A stretch of DNA of 64,000 bases, taken from positions 62,001 through 126,000 of the forward strand of contig CAZQVB010000003.1 in NCBI GenBank assembly GCA_964596645.1, in the 5' to 3' direction. This DNA comes from CAVQEK01 sp964596645 (GTDB taxonomy: Bacteria > Bacteroidota > Bacteroidia > Cytophagales > Cyclobacteriaceae). How positions within the stretch are numbered: position 1 is the stretch's first letter; each line of letters starts with the position of its first letter. The notes beneath the pieces are model-generated. The model did not search any database. It was not told where the DNA came from and was given only the letters and a program-made list of their open reading frames with translations. Below, one piece after another: positions 7,717-15,856 of this stretch. Both the position numbers and the translations under genes were made by a program.

Positions 7717-7742
7717 CACTTGTGCTGCAAGAGCGCCGGAGA
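7717..7742. repeat. 26-bp dispersed repeat, copy 2
   Basis: Identical over 26 bases to 4937-4962, same orientation. Together they bracket the 2.7-kb decayed island. Confidence 0.8.
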
Positions 7743-7880
7743 TGAAAAATATGCTCAACATGGTGACTGACCATGCCATCACGACTAGTCTCACTACATG
7801 GCACAGCGTGCTGCTTTTTTTTTGGACTTAAAACCACCTCGAAGGAAATCTACAACCAAAAAACAATTGGCCGGCCTGAA

Positions 7881-8489
7881 CTACTTTCTCTTTAGGTATT
7901 TGAAGAAAGAGTAGCGCTCTGGCTTAGGATCGGGCACGATCTCTGTGAGATATTTCACGCTTTTCACACCTTCTACCGTGAGCACGGCCTGTGGGTTGGT
8001 TTTATCTACAATGGCCGTAACGGCTTCCAGCTCCTGCCGGCGCACAATGAGGAACAGTATGTTGACGGGACCAAAGTTGCCGATGGCATCCACTACGGTG
8101 AGACGAAACTTATGCTCTCTAAACTGTGCTACGAGCCGTGCGGCGTCTTTCTGGGTAATGATGCGCACGATCACGTTGCCTATGGCTAATCTGTCTTCTA
8201 TACGCATGCCTACATATATGCCTGAAGCAAACCCGCCGGCGTAGGCGAGATACGACACCCAGCTATCCAGGTTTTGTAGTATCTGGCTAATGGCGAGCAG
8301 CCAAATGAGCGACTCAAAAAACCCGAGCATGGTGGAGATCAACCGCCGCCCATTGAGCATATAAATCACCCGCAGCGTGTTGATGGATACGTCCGCTATC
8401 CGCGCAAAGAAAATAAGCAGCGGCAGCACCACCAGCCGAAAAATGTCATTGTCATGCGAAAAAAAGTCAATTATATTGGCAAGGGGCAT
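7881..8489 (-). CDS. UPF0316/DUF2179-type membrane protein
   Basis: I choose the ATG at 8489; the frame is open further upstream but the extra 30 residues look unlike the family. The protein is about 202 residues. Three hydrophobic segments lie in the first 100 residues (VVLPLLIFFARIADVSI, the LIWLLAISQIL region, SYLAYAGGFASGIYVGM). A soluble C-terminal DUF2179-like domain follows, with GNVIVRIIT and VEGVKSVKYL. The biochemical role of the family is unknown. It is the last gene of the leftward cluster beginning at etfB, 128 bases after the transporter gene, so it may be co-transcribed. Confidence 0.82.
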   Translation of the reverse strand: MPLANIIDFFSHDNDIFRLVVLPLLIFFARIADVSINTLRVIYMLNGRRLISTMLGFFESLIWLLAISQILQNLDSWVSYLAYAGGFASGIYVGMRIEDRLAIGNVIVRIITQKDAARLVAQFREHKFRLTVVDAIGNFGPVNILFLIVRRQELEAVTAIVDKTNPQAVLTVEGVKSVKYLTEIVPDPKPERYSFFKYLKRK

Positions 8490-8617
8490 AAGCAGATGAA
8501 TTGACCGGCAAAGTAATTGAATCAAGAAGCATTTCACAAACCGAAGAAAACCAACGGGCTCATCACAGTCACGCCCCAATCACAGCTTACGATCGCAGAA
8601 ATATAGCTTGCGATTTC

Positions 8618-9904
8618 TCACACAAATAAAGCACCTGCTACCGTGCCGGTGAGCATGGTAGCCAGCGAAGCGGCCAGCAAGGCCCGCAGACCCAGCCGCG
8701 ACAACTCACTTTGCCGGCCCGGTGCCATACTTCCAATACCCCCAATCTGTATAGCGATGGAGCTGAAATTGGAAAAGCCGCACAAGGCAAAAGTGGCGAT
8801 TATGATGGATTTGGGACTGAGATGGCCGGCCTCTTTCATGGCCGACAGATCGAGGTAGGCGACAAACTCATTCACTACGGTTTTCTTGCCCAGCAGGCTG
8901 CCCACCTGCAGCGCCTCCTGCCACTCCACCCCCATCAGAAAAGCGAAACCCTGGAAGATAAATCCCAGTAGAAACTCCAGCGAAAGCCCGCTAAACGTGT
9001 TGCCCGTAGCTGCAGCGATCACGGCATTCAGCCCGGTGACTTCGCCGATCATTTCTCTCAGCACGAAATTGATGGCCGCTATTACGGCTATGAAAGCGAG
9101 CAACATGGCGCCTACATTCAATGCCAGCTTTAGTCCGGATGCCGCCCCCTGGGCAAGCGCATCGATGAGGTTCACGCCATTGTCTTCCGAATGGATCACC
9201 AACCGACGCTCTATCTTGCTATAATCTGCCTCTGGCACCAGTATTTTGGCCACCACAATGGCTGCAGGTGCGTTCATTACCGAAGCGCTCAGCAGGAAGG
9301 TAGCATACTGCATTTGCGCGGCAGGGTCGTTGCCACCCAGAAAAGCGATGTAGCCGGAAAGCACCCCGCCGGCTATAGTGGCCATACCACCGGCCATCAG
9401 GCACATCAGCTCCGAGCGCGTCATTTTTTCAATATATGGCCGCACCAAAAGCGGGGCCTCCGTTTGCCCCAAAAAGATATTTCCGGCTGCCGACAAGCTT
9501 TCGGCCCCGGAGAGGCGCATCGTTTTCGACATCACCCAGGCCAGCCCGTAGACTATCTTTTGCAGCACACCCAGGTAATAGAGACCGGTAGAAATGGTAG
9601 AGAAGAAGATGATGGTAGGCAACACGCGCAGGGCAAAGATAAAGCCGTTGGCATCGTCCATCATGCTGCCAAACAAAAAGCGCGTGCCTTCGTCGGTGAA
9701 GGCGATGATCTGCACAAAAAAGGCGCTGACCCAGCCCAACGCCGTAGCGGCTGGCGGCACGTAATTGATCAATACGCCGAAGGATATTTGCAAGAGCACC
9801 CCGCCCGCTACCAGGCGCCAGTTGATCGCTCTTCTGCTGGCCGAAAATAGATAAGCCACCCCAAGTATTGCAATAAAACCCGGGATGGCCCTGAATATAT
9901 CCAT
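8618..9904 (-). CDS. NupC-type concentrative nucleoside transporter
   Basis: 428 residues with about ten hydrophobic segments. Family landmarks are the FLGQTEAPLLVRPY motif (about 145-158) and the repeated reentrant-loop regions near AGGMATIAGGVLSGYI and the C-terminal FALCGFSNFSSIAIQIGGI. CNT proteins import nucleosides with Na+ or H+ across the inner membrane. It starts 12 bases after the bifunctional nuclease stop, so the pair is translationally close. Length is normal for bacterial NupC proteins (about 400). Confidence 0.93.
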   Translation of the reverse strand: MDIFRAIPGFIAILGVAYLFSASRRAINWRLVAGGVLLQISFGVLINYVPPAATALGWVSAFFVQIIAFTDEGTRFLFGSMMDDANGFIFALRVLPTIIFFSTISTGLYYLGVLQKIVYGLAWVMSKTMRLSGAESLSAAGNIFLGQTEAPLLVRPYIEKMTRSELMCLMAGGMATIAGGVLSGYIAFLGGNDPAAQMQYATFLLSASVMNAPAAIVVAKILVPEADYSKIERRLVIHSEDNGVNLIDALAQGAASGLKLALNVGAMLLAFIAVIAAINFVLREMIGEVTGLNAVIAAATGNTFSGLSLEFLLGFIFQGFAFLMGVEWQEALQVGSLLGKKTVVNEFVAYLDLSAMKEAGHLSPKSIIIATFALCGFSNFSSIAIQIGGIGSMAPGRQSELSRLGLRALLAASLATMLTGTVAGALFV

Positions 9905-9916
9905 TGAATCCGTTCG

Positions 9917-10519
9917 CTAGTTTCTGCGATTTATTTCATCGCGTATTTTTGCGGCGCGCTCGTAGTCTTCTTTTTTTATGGCGTCTTCCAATTGTTTATT
10001 GAGTTTATCCACAGAAAGGTCCTTGAGCTTGTCGGATTCTACCGCTTTCTTAGTTTTTGTCTCTTTGGGTTGAGGCTCCGCCGGCATCACAGATTCTTCT
10101 TCCGTCTCGTCGGTGAGCACAATGCCGGCTTCGGCCAGTATGGTTTCGAAAGTGAAAATCGGTGCATTGAAACGCAGGCCAATGGCGATGGCATCCGATG
10201 GCCTGGAGTCGACTTCTATCTCACCATTCTCACCTTCACAGATCAACTTCGCAAAGAACACCCCTTCTTTTAAATCCGAGATAATGATCTCTTTGATGGT
10301 GAAGTTGAAGCTGTGCGCAAAAGACTTGAACAGGTCGTGCGTCATAGGCCGGTTGGGAATGATTTTCTCTATTTCTATGGCAATGGCCTGTGCTTCGAAC
10401 ATGCCTATAATGATGGGCAATCTTCTGTTGCCCGGAGACTCCCCCAGCACCAGAGCAAACGACCCTGACTGCGACTGACTTGATGACAAACCGAGTATCT
10501 CTAACCTAATTTTTTCCAC
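9917..10519 (-). CDS. Bifunctional nuclease family protein with UVR motif (DUF151)
   Basis: 200 residues. The DUF151 domain spans about residues 1-130, with the hallmark runs LPIIIGMFEAQAIAIEIE and VDSRPSDAIAIGLR. A linker rich in Lys/Glu/Pro follows, then a C-terminal UVR motif (LEDAIKKEDYERAAKIRDEI), the UvrB/UvrC interaction helix pair. This domain pair is standard for Bacteroidota members. Nuclease activity is described for plant and some bacterial homologues; the role here is unknown. It starts 6 bases after etfA, an unusual operon partner shared with other Bacteroidota. Confidence 0.88.
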   Translation of the reverse strand: MEKIRLEILGLSSSQSQSGSFALVLGESPGNRRLPIIIGMFEAQAIAIEIEKIIPNRPMTHDLFKSFAHSFNFTIKEIIISDLKEGVFFAKLICEGENGEIEVDSRPSDAIAIGLRFNAPIFTFETILAEAGIVLTDETEEESVMPAEPQPKETKTKKAVESDKLKDLSVDKLNKQLEDAIKKEDYERAAKIRDEINRRN

Positions 10520-10525
10520 TAAAAA

Positions 10526-11491
10526 TCAGTTGTTTAATGATTGAACTGCTTCTGTTAATTTGGGCACTACGTCGAAGGCATCACCAACAATACCATAGTC
10601 AGCTGCTTTAAAAAATGGTGCCTCGGGATCGTTGTTGATCGCCACCAGTACTTTGGAAGCATTCACACCGGCCAGGTGCTGAATAGCGCCCGAAATTCCG
10701 ACGGCAATATATAAGTTTGGGGCAACTTTCACACCGGTTTGGCCTACATGTTCGTGGTGCGGCCGCCAGCCAGCGTCCGATACCGGCTTGCTGCATCCTG
10801 TGGCTGCGCCGAGTGCCTTTGCCAGGTCTTCCAGCATCTGCCAGTTTTCAGGCCCTTTCAGACCACGTCCGCCCGACACTACAATTTCTGCCTCTGTCAG
10901 CAGTATATCGCCCTCTGCTTTTTTCGTTTCTACTACTTTTGCGGCAAAGTCGCTGTCATCCAGTGCAGCCTGCACCATATCTACAGCAGCCGCAGCGCCG
11001 TCTTCTTTTATAGTCACGGTGTTTTTCATGATTCCCAATACCGCTTTGCCCGGTTTTAGCGATACGTGCGCAAAAGCTTTGCCGGTGTAGATGCTGCGTT
11101 TCACGGTAAGGCCATCGCCAGCCTCCGGCACTTCCACCACATTGGTGACCACGGCAGCGCCGGTTTTTACGGCCACACGTGCGCCAATGGCATCGCTTAA
11201 AGATGATTTCGCCAAGATAAGAGTGTCGGCGCCTGTTTGTTCCATGGCAGCGGCTATCGCTCTGGCATAGGCTTGTATGTTGCCGGTGTTCAAGCGCTCA
11301 TCGTCCATGTGCAACACCTTGTTGGCACCGTTGCTGCCCAGTGAGCCCAGATCATCGCCGGCCTGGCCGAGTACCAGGGCATTCACGTCAGTGCCGGTGG
11401 CTTTTGCCAGCTCAGCCGCAAATGACACCGCTTCTCGCGATGACTTCTTAATCTTTCTATCGTCTGTTTCTACAAATACAAGGATTGACAT
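10526..11491 (-). CDS. etfA: Electron transfer flavoprotein alpha subunit
   Basis: 321 residues. Seen: N-terminal adenine-nucleotide alpha-hydrolase-like domain (about 1-185), then the C-terminal FAD-binding domain with SGGRGLKGPENW and the loop VGQTGVKVAPNLYIAVGISG that contacts FAD. With EtfB it carries electrons from acyl-CoA dehydrogenases to ETF:quinone oxidoreductase in fatty-acid and amino-acid breakdown. It begins 24 bases after etfB. Length is normal. Confidence 0.97.
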   Translation of the reverse strand: MSILVFVETDDRKIKKSSREAVSFAAELAKATGTDVNALVLGQAGDDLGSLGSNGANKVLHMDDERLNTGNIQAYARAIAAAMEQTGADTLILAKSSLSDAIGARVAVKTGAAVVTNVVEVPEAGDGLTVKRSIYTGKAFAHVSLKPGKAVLGIMKNTVTIKEDGAAAAVDMVQAALDDSDFAAKVVETKKAEGDILLTEAEIVVSGGRGLKGPENWQMLEDLAKALGAATGCSKPVSDAGWRPHHEHVGQTGVKVAPNLYIAVGISGAIQHLAGVNASKVLVAINNDPEAPFFKAADYGIVGDAFDVVPKLTEAVQSLNN

Positions 11492-11515
11492 TGTTTGGTA
11501 TGAGTTATTGGTTGA

Positions 11516-12253
11516 CTAAAGTACTTTGGCTTCTTCGCGCAGCAGGCGTATCAGCTCCGCAGCATTGTCTGCATCGATCAGCTTCACGTCACCTTTGGGC
11601 GGTGGCATCTCATATTTTTTAGTATTCGATTGCTCCTGGGCCTGCACTGCCTCACGTACTTCCAGAGGCTTGCTTTTGGCGGTCATTATGCCGCGCATAT
11701 TCGGTATTTTCCATTCTGCGATGGGCTCTTGGCATCCGGCCACTATGGGCAGCGCCACCTCTATGCGCTCAGTGCCGCCTTCTATCTCGCGCTCTATGCT
11801 TGCCTTTTCGCCTTCTATCTGTAGCTGCATCACCGGCGATATGGAGGGCAGGCCCAGCATTTCGCCCACCAGACTATGCACCACGCCGCTGTTGAAATCG
11901 ATGGATTCCCTGCCCATCATGATCAGGTCGTAGCTTTCTGCCTTGGCCACTTCGGCAATCTGGCTTGCCACAAATACTGAGTCTGTGGGCTCGGCATCGA
12001 CCCGTATGGCCTGGTCGGCTCCAATGGCCAATGCCCGGCGCAGGCTGGGCTCGGTTTCGGCGGTACCTACATTGAGCACCGTGATGCTGCCACCGGAGGC
12101 ATCGCGCAACTCAACTGCACGGGCCAGGGCGTAGTCGTCGTATGGGCCAATGATATATTGCACACCGGCCTTATTGAATTTGGTATTATCATCCGTAAAA
12201 GAAATTTTTGCAGTGGTGTCGGGAACGTGGGTTATGCACACCAGAATCTTCAT
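11516..12253 (-). CDS. etfB: Electron transfer flavoprotein beta subunit
   Basis: 245 residues starting MKILVCITHVPDT, the family's typical opening. It contains the GPYDDYALARAVELRDASGG stretch and the ETF-beta signature region around SIEREIEGGTERIEVALPIV. It binds AMP and forms the heterodimer with EtfA. First gene of the leftward operon etfB-etfA-nuclease-nupC. The 82-base gap to the divergent TPR gene should hold both promoters; AAATATTTG on the reverse strand is a possible -7 element. Confidence 0.97.
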   Translation of the reverse strand: MKILVCITHVPDTTAKISFTDDNTKFNKAGVQYIIGPYDDYALARAVELRDASGGSITVLNVGTAETEPSLRRALAIGADQAIRVDAEPTDSVFVASQIAEVAKAESYDLIMMGRESIDFNSGVVHSLVGEMLGLPSISPVMQLQIEGEKASIEREIEGGTERIEVALPIVAGCQEPIAEWKIPNMRGIMTAKSKPLEVREAVQAQEQSNTKKYEMPPPKGDVKLIDADNAAELIRLLREEAKVL

Positions 12254-12335
12254 AATCGTTGGTTTTTGTTGAAGTTTTAACTTTGAAAGCCGCCTTAAGT
12301 TAAAATTTAATTCAAATATTTAAAATGAACCCTGC

Positions 12336-12659
12336 ATGAATGAAAGCCGCATTGCCACGCTCAAAGCCTATCTGAAAGAAGACCCCGACGATGCCTTCAC
12401 ACTCTACGCGCTGGCCTTAGAATACCGCCAAAGCGAGCCGGAGCGCACCCTGCAATATTTTGAGCAACTGCTGAGTCGGCATGCCGGCTACATGGGTACT
12501 TACTACCACGCAGCGCAGCTCTATCATGAGCTGGGGCAGGTAGACAAGGCCAGGCAAACCTATGAAAAGGGCATTGCGCTTGCGCAAAAAGAAAATGAAC
12601 ATCTGGCGCTGCGTGAGCTGCAGAATGCCTACAACAATTTTCTATTGGAAGAAGAGTAG
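12336..12659 (+). CDS. Small tetratricopeptide repeat protein
   Basis: 107 residues with two to three TPR units (DPDDAFTLYALALEYRQSEP, then GTYYHAAQLYHELGQVDKAR and EKGIALAQKENEHLALRELQ), no signal peptide, so a cytosolic protein-binding adaptor. It stands between divergent etfB and convergent HMG-CoA reductase, whose stop is only 20 bases away. The partner is unknown. Confidence 0.85.
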   Translation: MNESRIATLKAYLKEDPDDAFTLYALALEYRQSEPERTLQYFEQLLSRHAGYMGTYYHAAQLYHELGQVDKARQTYEKGIALAQKENEHLALRELQNAYNNFLLEEE

Positions 12660-12679
12660 CCGTCAGCGGTTTACACCGC

Positions 12680-14224
12680 TCAGCGGTTTCGTCCGTATGT
12701 CTCGTGGCTGGAGACCCAGTCGGAAGATGAAATGGCACTCCCCAGCGATATCTCACCTGCCAATGCTACACCGGCGATGATCTCGGCCAGCCTGTTCACC
12801 TTGCCACGGCCATAGCAGTCCATGATCTCAAGACATTCTCTTTGCGAGGGCAGCCCGGTACCACCACCGTAAGTGGCTACAATGAGCGAAGGTATGGTAA
12901 GACTGATGTACAGATCACCCTCAGGCGTCACCTCGGTGTAGAGTATACCTGCCGACGACTCGGACACATTGGCCACATCCTGACCGGTGGCGATAAAAAT
13001 AGCGGTAATGGCATTGGGTGAATGCGCACCGTTGTTGTTGGCTGCGCTAAGAAAAGCTCCGATGTTCGACACATTGGCGTGGTAGTTCAGCATCTCAGGC
13101 TCCACACGCATGTGCTGCACCAGTACATCGCGGCTGATCACCGCCTCGGCTATCACCCGCTTGCCTCTGCTGTGCATCACATTGATCTGCGACGCCTTCT
13201 TGTCGGTGGCCAGGTTGGACTCCAGGTAAAACTTCTTGATCACCCCTTTCTCATAGTGCTCCACTATCCAGCTGCAAGCGGCAAATGTAGCCCTGCCCAC
13301 CATGTTTTGCCCGGCGGCATCGCCTGTGGAATAGTTGAAACGCAGATAGGCAAATTTGTTGGAGAGGTACTGATCGATGTATAAAAGCTTGGCCACAGAG
13401 GAAGTGCCCTCCGCCTGCTCACGAATGGCTTCGATGTGTTCTTCCACCCACTGGGTAAAGTCGCGTGCCCCGCGGGCATCTTCAAAAACAAATACCGGGG
13501 CCCTCTGCATGGCATCGGCAACCACCGTTACTTTGGCGCCCCCACAGAGGTTGAGCACCTTGATGCCACGGTTGTAGGAGGCTATGAGTGTGCCCTCCGA
13601 AGTGGCCATGGGCACCAGGAAATCGCCCTTGGCATGTTCACCATCGAGCTTTATGGGGCCGGCAAAGCCCAACGGCACCTGTACCACACCCGTGAAATTC
13701 TCGATGTTGCCACGCGCTGCATCCGCATTGAAGTTGTAGTGAAAAAGGTGGTTCAGCTTCTTTCCGATATGTTTTTCCACAAACTGTTGCCGCTCGGCGA
13801 TGATGGCTGCGGAGTAGTCGTCGTCATTATCTCGCGGTATTTTCACACGATTGGGCACTTCAGTGCTTATGGCATCTTCTACCTGTATGTCGAGCTTGCC
13901 AAAGGGCTTGGTTACCACCTTTATCCTGATGCTGTGCTTATCGGTAGAAAGTTGCTCGTCCGGCACGCGAATCTCCACACTTTGCCTCAGCGGGAAATCT
14001 ACCGACTGCTTTTCCGTCACTTCTGCCGCCTTCATTTCCACCTCGCCGCTGCGCAGCACCACACGACTGATGTCTACGGCCTGGCCGTCTATTGCCAATG
14101 ATTCTACACCCACCAGTTCGGCATTGGCCAACCGGTTTTTGAGAAAAAATTGAACGCCTTCGCCGGTATTCTTGAGGCTTCCCAGCGTGTAAAGTTGTTT
14201 CAATACGAGTTTTGGTATCAGCAT
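12680..14224 (-). CDS. HMG-CoA reductase, class I type
   Basis: 514 residues. Catalytic residues of the class I enzyme are visible: Glu210 in MATSEGTLIAS, Lys342/343 in TDKKASQIN, Asp416 in TGQDVAN, and His508 near the C-terminus in VSSHETYGRNR. The NADPH-site motif reads DAAGQNMV. The enzyme makes mevalonate from HMG-CoA for isoprenoids. It lacks membrane helices but has about 150 residues ahead of the catalytic core that I do not recognise as a known domain. It is transcribed alone, divergent from DUF445. Confidence 0.92.
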   Translation of the reverse strand: MLIPKLVLKQLYTLGSLKNTGEGVQFFLKNRLANAELVGVESLAIDGQAVDISRVVLRSGEVEMKAAEVTEKQSVDFPLRQSVEIRVPDEQLSTDKHSIRIKVVTKPFGKLDIQVEDAISTEVPNRVKIPRDNDDDYSAAIIAERQQFVEKHIGKKLNHLFHYNFNADAARGNIENFTGVVQVPLGFAGPIKLDGEHAKGDFLVPMATSEGTLIASYNRGIKVLNLCGGAKVTVVADAMQRAPVFVFEDARGARDFTQWVEEHIEAIREQAEGTSSVAKLLYIDQYLSNKFAYLRFNYSTGDAAGQNMVGRATFAACSWIVEHYEKGVIKKFYLESNLATDKKASQINVMHSRGKRVIAEAVISRDVLVQHMRVEPEMLNYHANVSNIGAFLSAANNNGAHSPNAITAIFIATGQDVANVSESSAGILYTEVTPEGDLYISLTIPSLIVATYGGGTGLPSQRECLEIMDCYGRGKVNRLAEIIAGVALAGEISLGSAISSSDWVSSHETYGRNR

Positions 14225-14351
14225 GGCTGGCTACGGGTTAATTGACAGATAAAGTTATTGCATAAATCGGCAAGAAAAACAGGGTAAAGCAAGTGCGTCA
14301 TTTTGCGGTCAGAAAATTAACTCTAATTTCGACAACGCATACCTTTATTGT

Positions 14352-15569
14352 ATGAGCGAATATATCATTCATATCCAGCATTACTTGCCCTACATCCTCA
14401 TACCGGCCATCAGTGCATTTGTAGGGTGGGTCACCAACGTGATCGCCATCAAAATGACTTTTTACCCTGTCAAATTTATTGGCATCAGGCCTTTTGGCTG
14501 GCAGGGCATTATTCCTTCCAAAGCAAAGAAAATGGCAGAAACTGCCGTAAACCTGTGGACGAGCAAATTGCTTGATCTGGGTGAGGAATTTTCCAAAATA
14601 GAGCCGGGGCGTGTGGCGGAAGAAATGTCGCCACACATTCAAAATTTGTCGCGGCAGATCATCGATGAAGTGATGGAGGCCAAGCTGCCAAAATTGTGGA
14701 AAAATACACCGACCACCATCCGGCAGGATATATACGTGCGCATCGGTGCCAAGCTGCCAATGATAGTGGCGCACATGATGCAGCAGGTAAAGCTGAAGTT
14801 CAACGAATTGCTCGACCTCAAATACCTGTCGGTAGCGGCATTGACCCAGAATAAAACCCTGCTGAATGAAGTGTTCAGAAAATGTGGGGAAGCGGAGTTT
14901 AAATTTATTGAGCGCTCGGGGTTGTATTTTGGGTTTCTTTTTGGGCTTGTACAAATGGTGGTGTGGTATTTTTACCAGGCATGGTGGATACTGCCTTTGT
15001 TTGGCGTGCTGGTGGGCTACTTCACCAACTACCTGGCCCTGCACCTGATCTTCCGGCCACTGCGCCCGGTGCACATTGGCCCGTGGAAAATACAAGGGAT
15101 GTTTGTGAAGCGACAGCAAGAGGTTTCTTATGCTTATTCACACATTGTAGCCTCCAAGATCATTACCACAGAGAGCATCTTTGAGTACATCATCAGAGGG
15201 CCGGGCGCGGGCAAAATGCTGGAAATCGTGCGGGCGGAGTTCGGCCAAACCATCGATGAAACGGCCGGCGCATACAAACCGTTACTCACCGCCCTATCCA
15301 GAGATCGGCTTTTTGAACACATTCGCAACATCGCCAGCTTTCGCTTTATGCAGGAGCTGCCCATGAGCATACGCAATGTGTTTGGCTATGCCGAAAATGC
15401 CCTGGACCTCGAGAATATACTGCGCACGAAGATGATACAGTTGAGTCCGATGGATTTCGAAGCTTTTTTGAGGCCTGTATTCAAAGAAGATGAAATGACG
15501 CTGATACTGGTTGGCGCGGCATTGGGCGGTCTGGCCGGATTGGCGCAGTTCCTCTTGTTATTTGCCTGA
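14352..15569 (+). CDS. DUF445 family membrane protein
   Basis: 405 residues. An N-terminal helix with the family motif GWVTNVIAIKMTFYPVKFIG is echoed in the middle by GYFTNYLALHLIFRPLRPVH, the duplicated half. The C-terminus ends in MTLILVGAALGGLAGLAQFL, also typical. Function is unknown; homologues are inner-membrane proteins with a large soluble region. The upstream gap (14225-14351) holds TAATTTCG at about 14325, a reasonable -7 element for this gene. Confidence 0.88.
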   Translation: MSEYIIHIQHYLPYILIPAISAFVGWVTNVIAIKMTFYPVKFIGIRPFGWQGIIPSKAKKMAETAVNLWTSKLLDLGEEFSKIEPGRVAEEMSPHIQNLSRQIIDEVMEAKLPKLWKNTPTTIRQDIYVRIGAKLPMIVAHMMQQVKLKFNELLDLKYLSVAALTQNKTLLNEVFRKCGEAEFKFIERSGLYFGFLFGLVQMVVWYFYQAWWILPLFGVLVGYFTNYLALHLIFRPLRPVHIGPWKIQGMFVKRQQEVSYAYSHIVASKIITTESIFEYIIRGPGAGKMLEIVRAEFGQTIDETAGAYKPLLTALSRDRLFEHIRNIASFRFMQELPMSIRNVFGYAENALDLENILRTKMIQLSPMDFEAFLRPVFKEDEMTLILVGAALGGLAGLAQFLLLFA

Positions 15570-15856
15570 TATTGCCACACTTTTTCGGGTACATCTTTCC
15601 ACGCCTTTGGGTTTTTGCTACCCAGCCCATACAAAAACAATCCGCACAACTTTTTGATCATAAAGTGCTCTAATCGCACCATTATGCCCTATTCGTATTT
15701 TTACGGTGCCACCTCCCCTGCCTGTGGTATTTGATTTGCAACGTCGGCTTCACCTGCCGGATCATCGCTGCGTGGCTTGTTTTTATTGGTACAACCGCTA
15801 CAATTTTTTCTAAGCGTCGGGACATCGGTACAGCAATTAACCATAAACAAATAAGC

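Noticed and set aside
7597..7794. 65-residue reverse frame with a signal-peptide-like start
   Set aside because: It runs through the REP hairpin and the 26-bp repeat, so it is built from repeats and not a gene.
15731..15856. 42 extra N-terminal residues on the PFK-GH130 protein
   Set aside because: PFK domains begin at the residue pattern following the ATG at 15857; the upstream residues lack PFK similarity or a signal peptide with a purpose.
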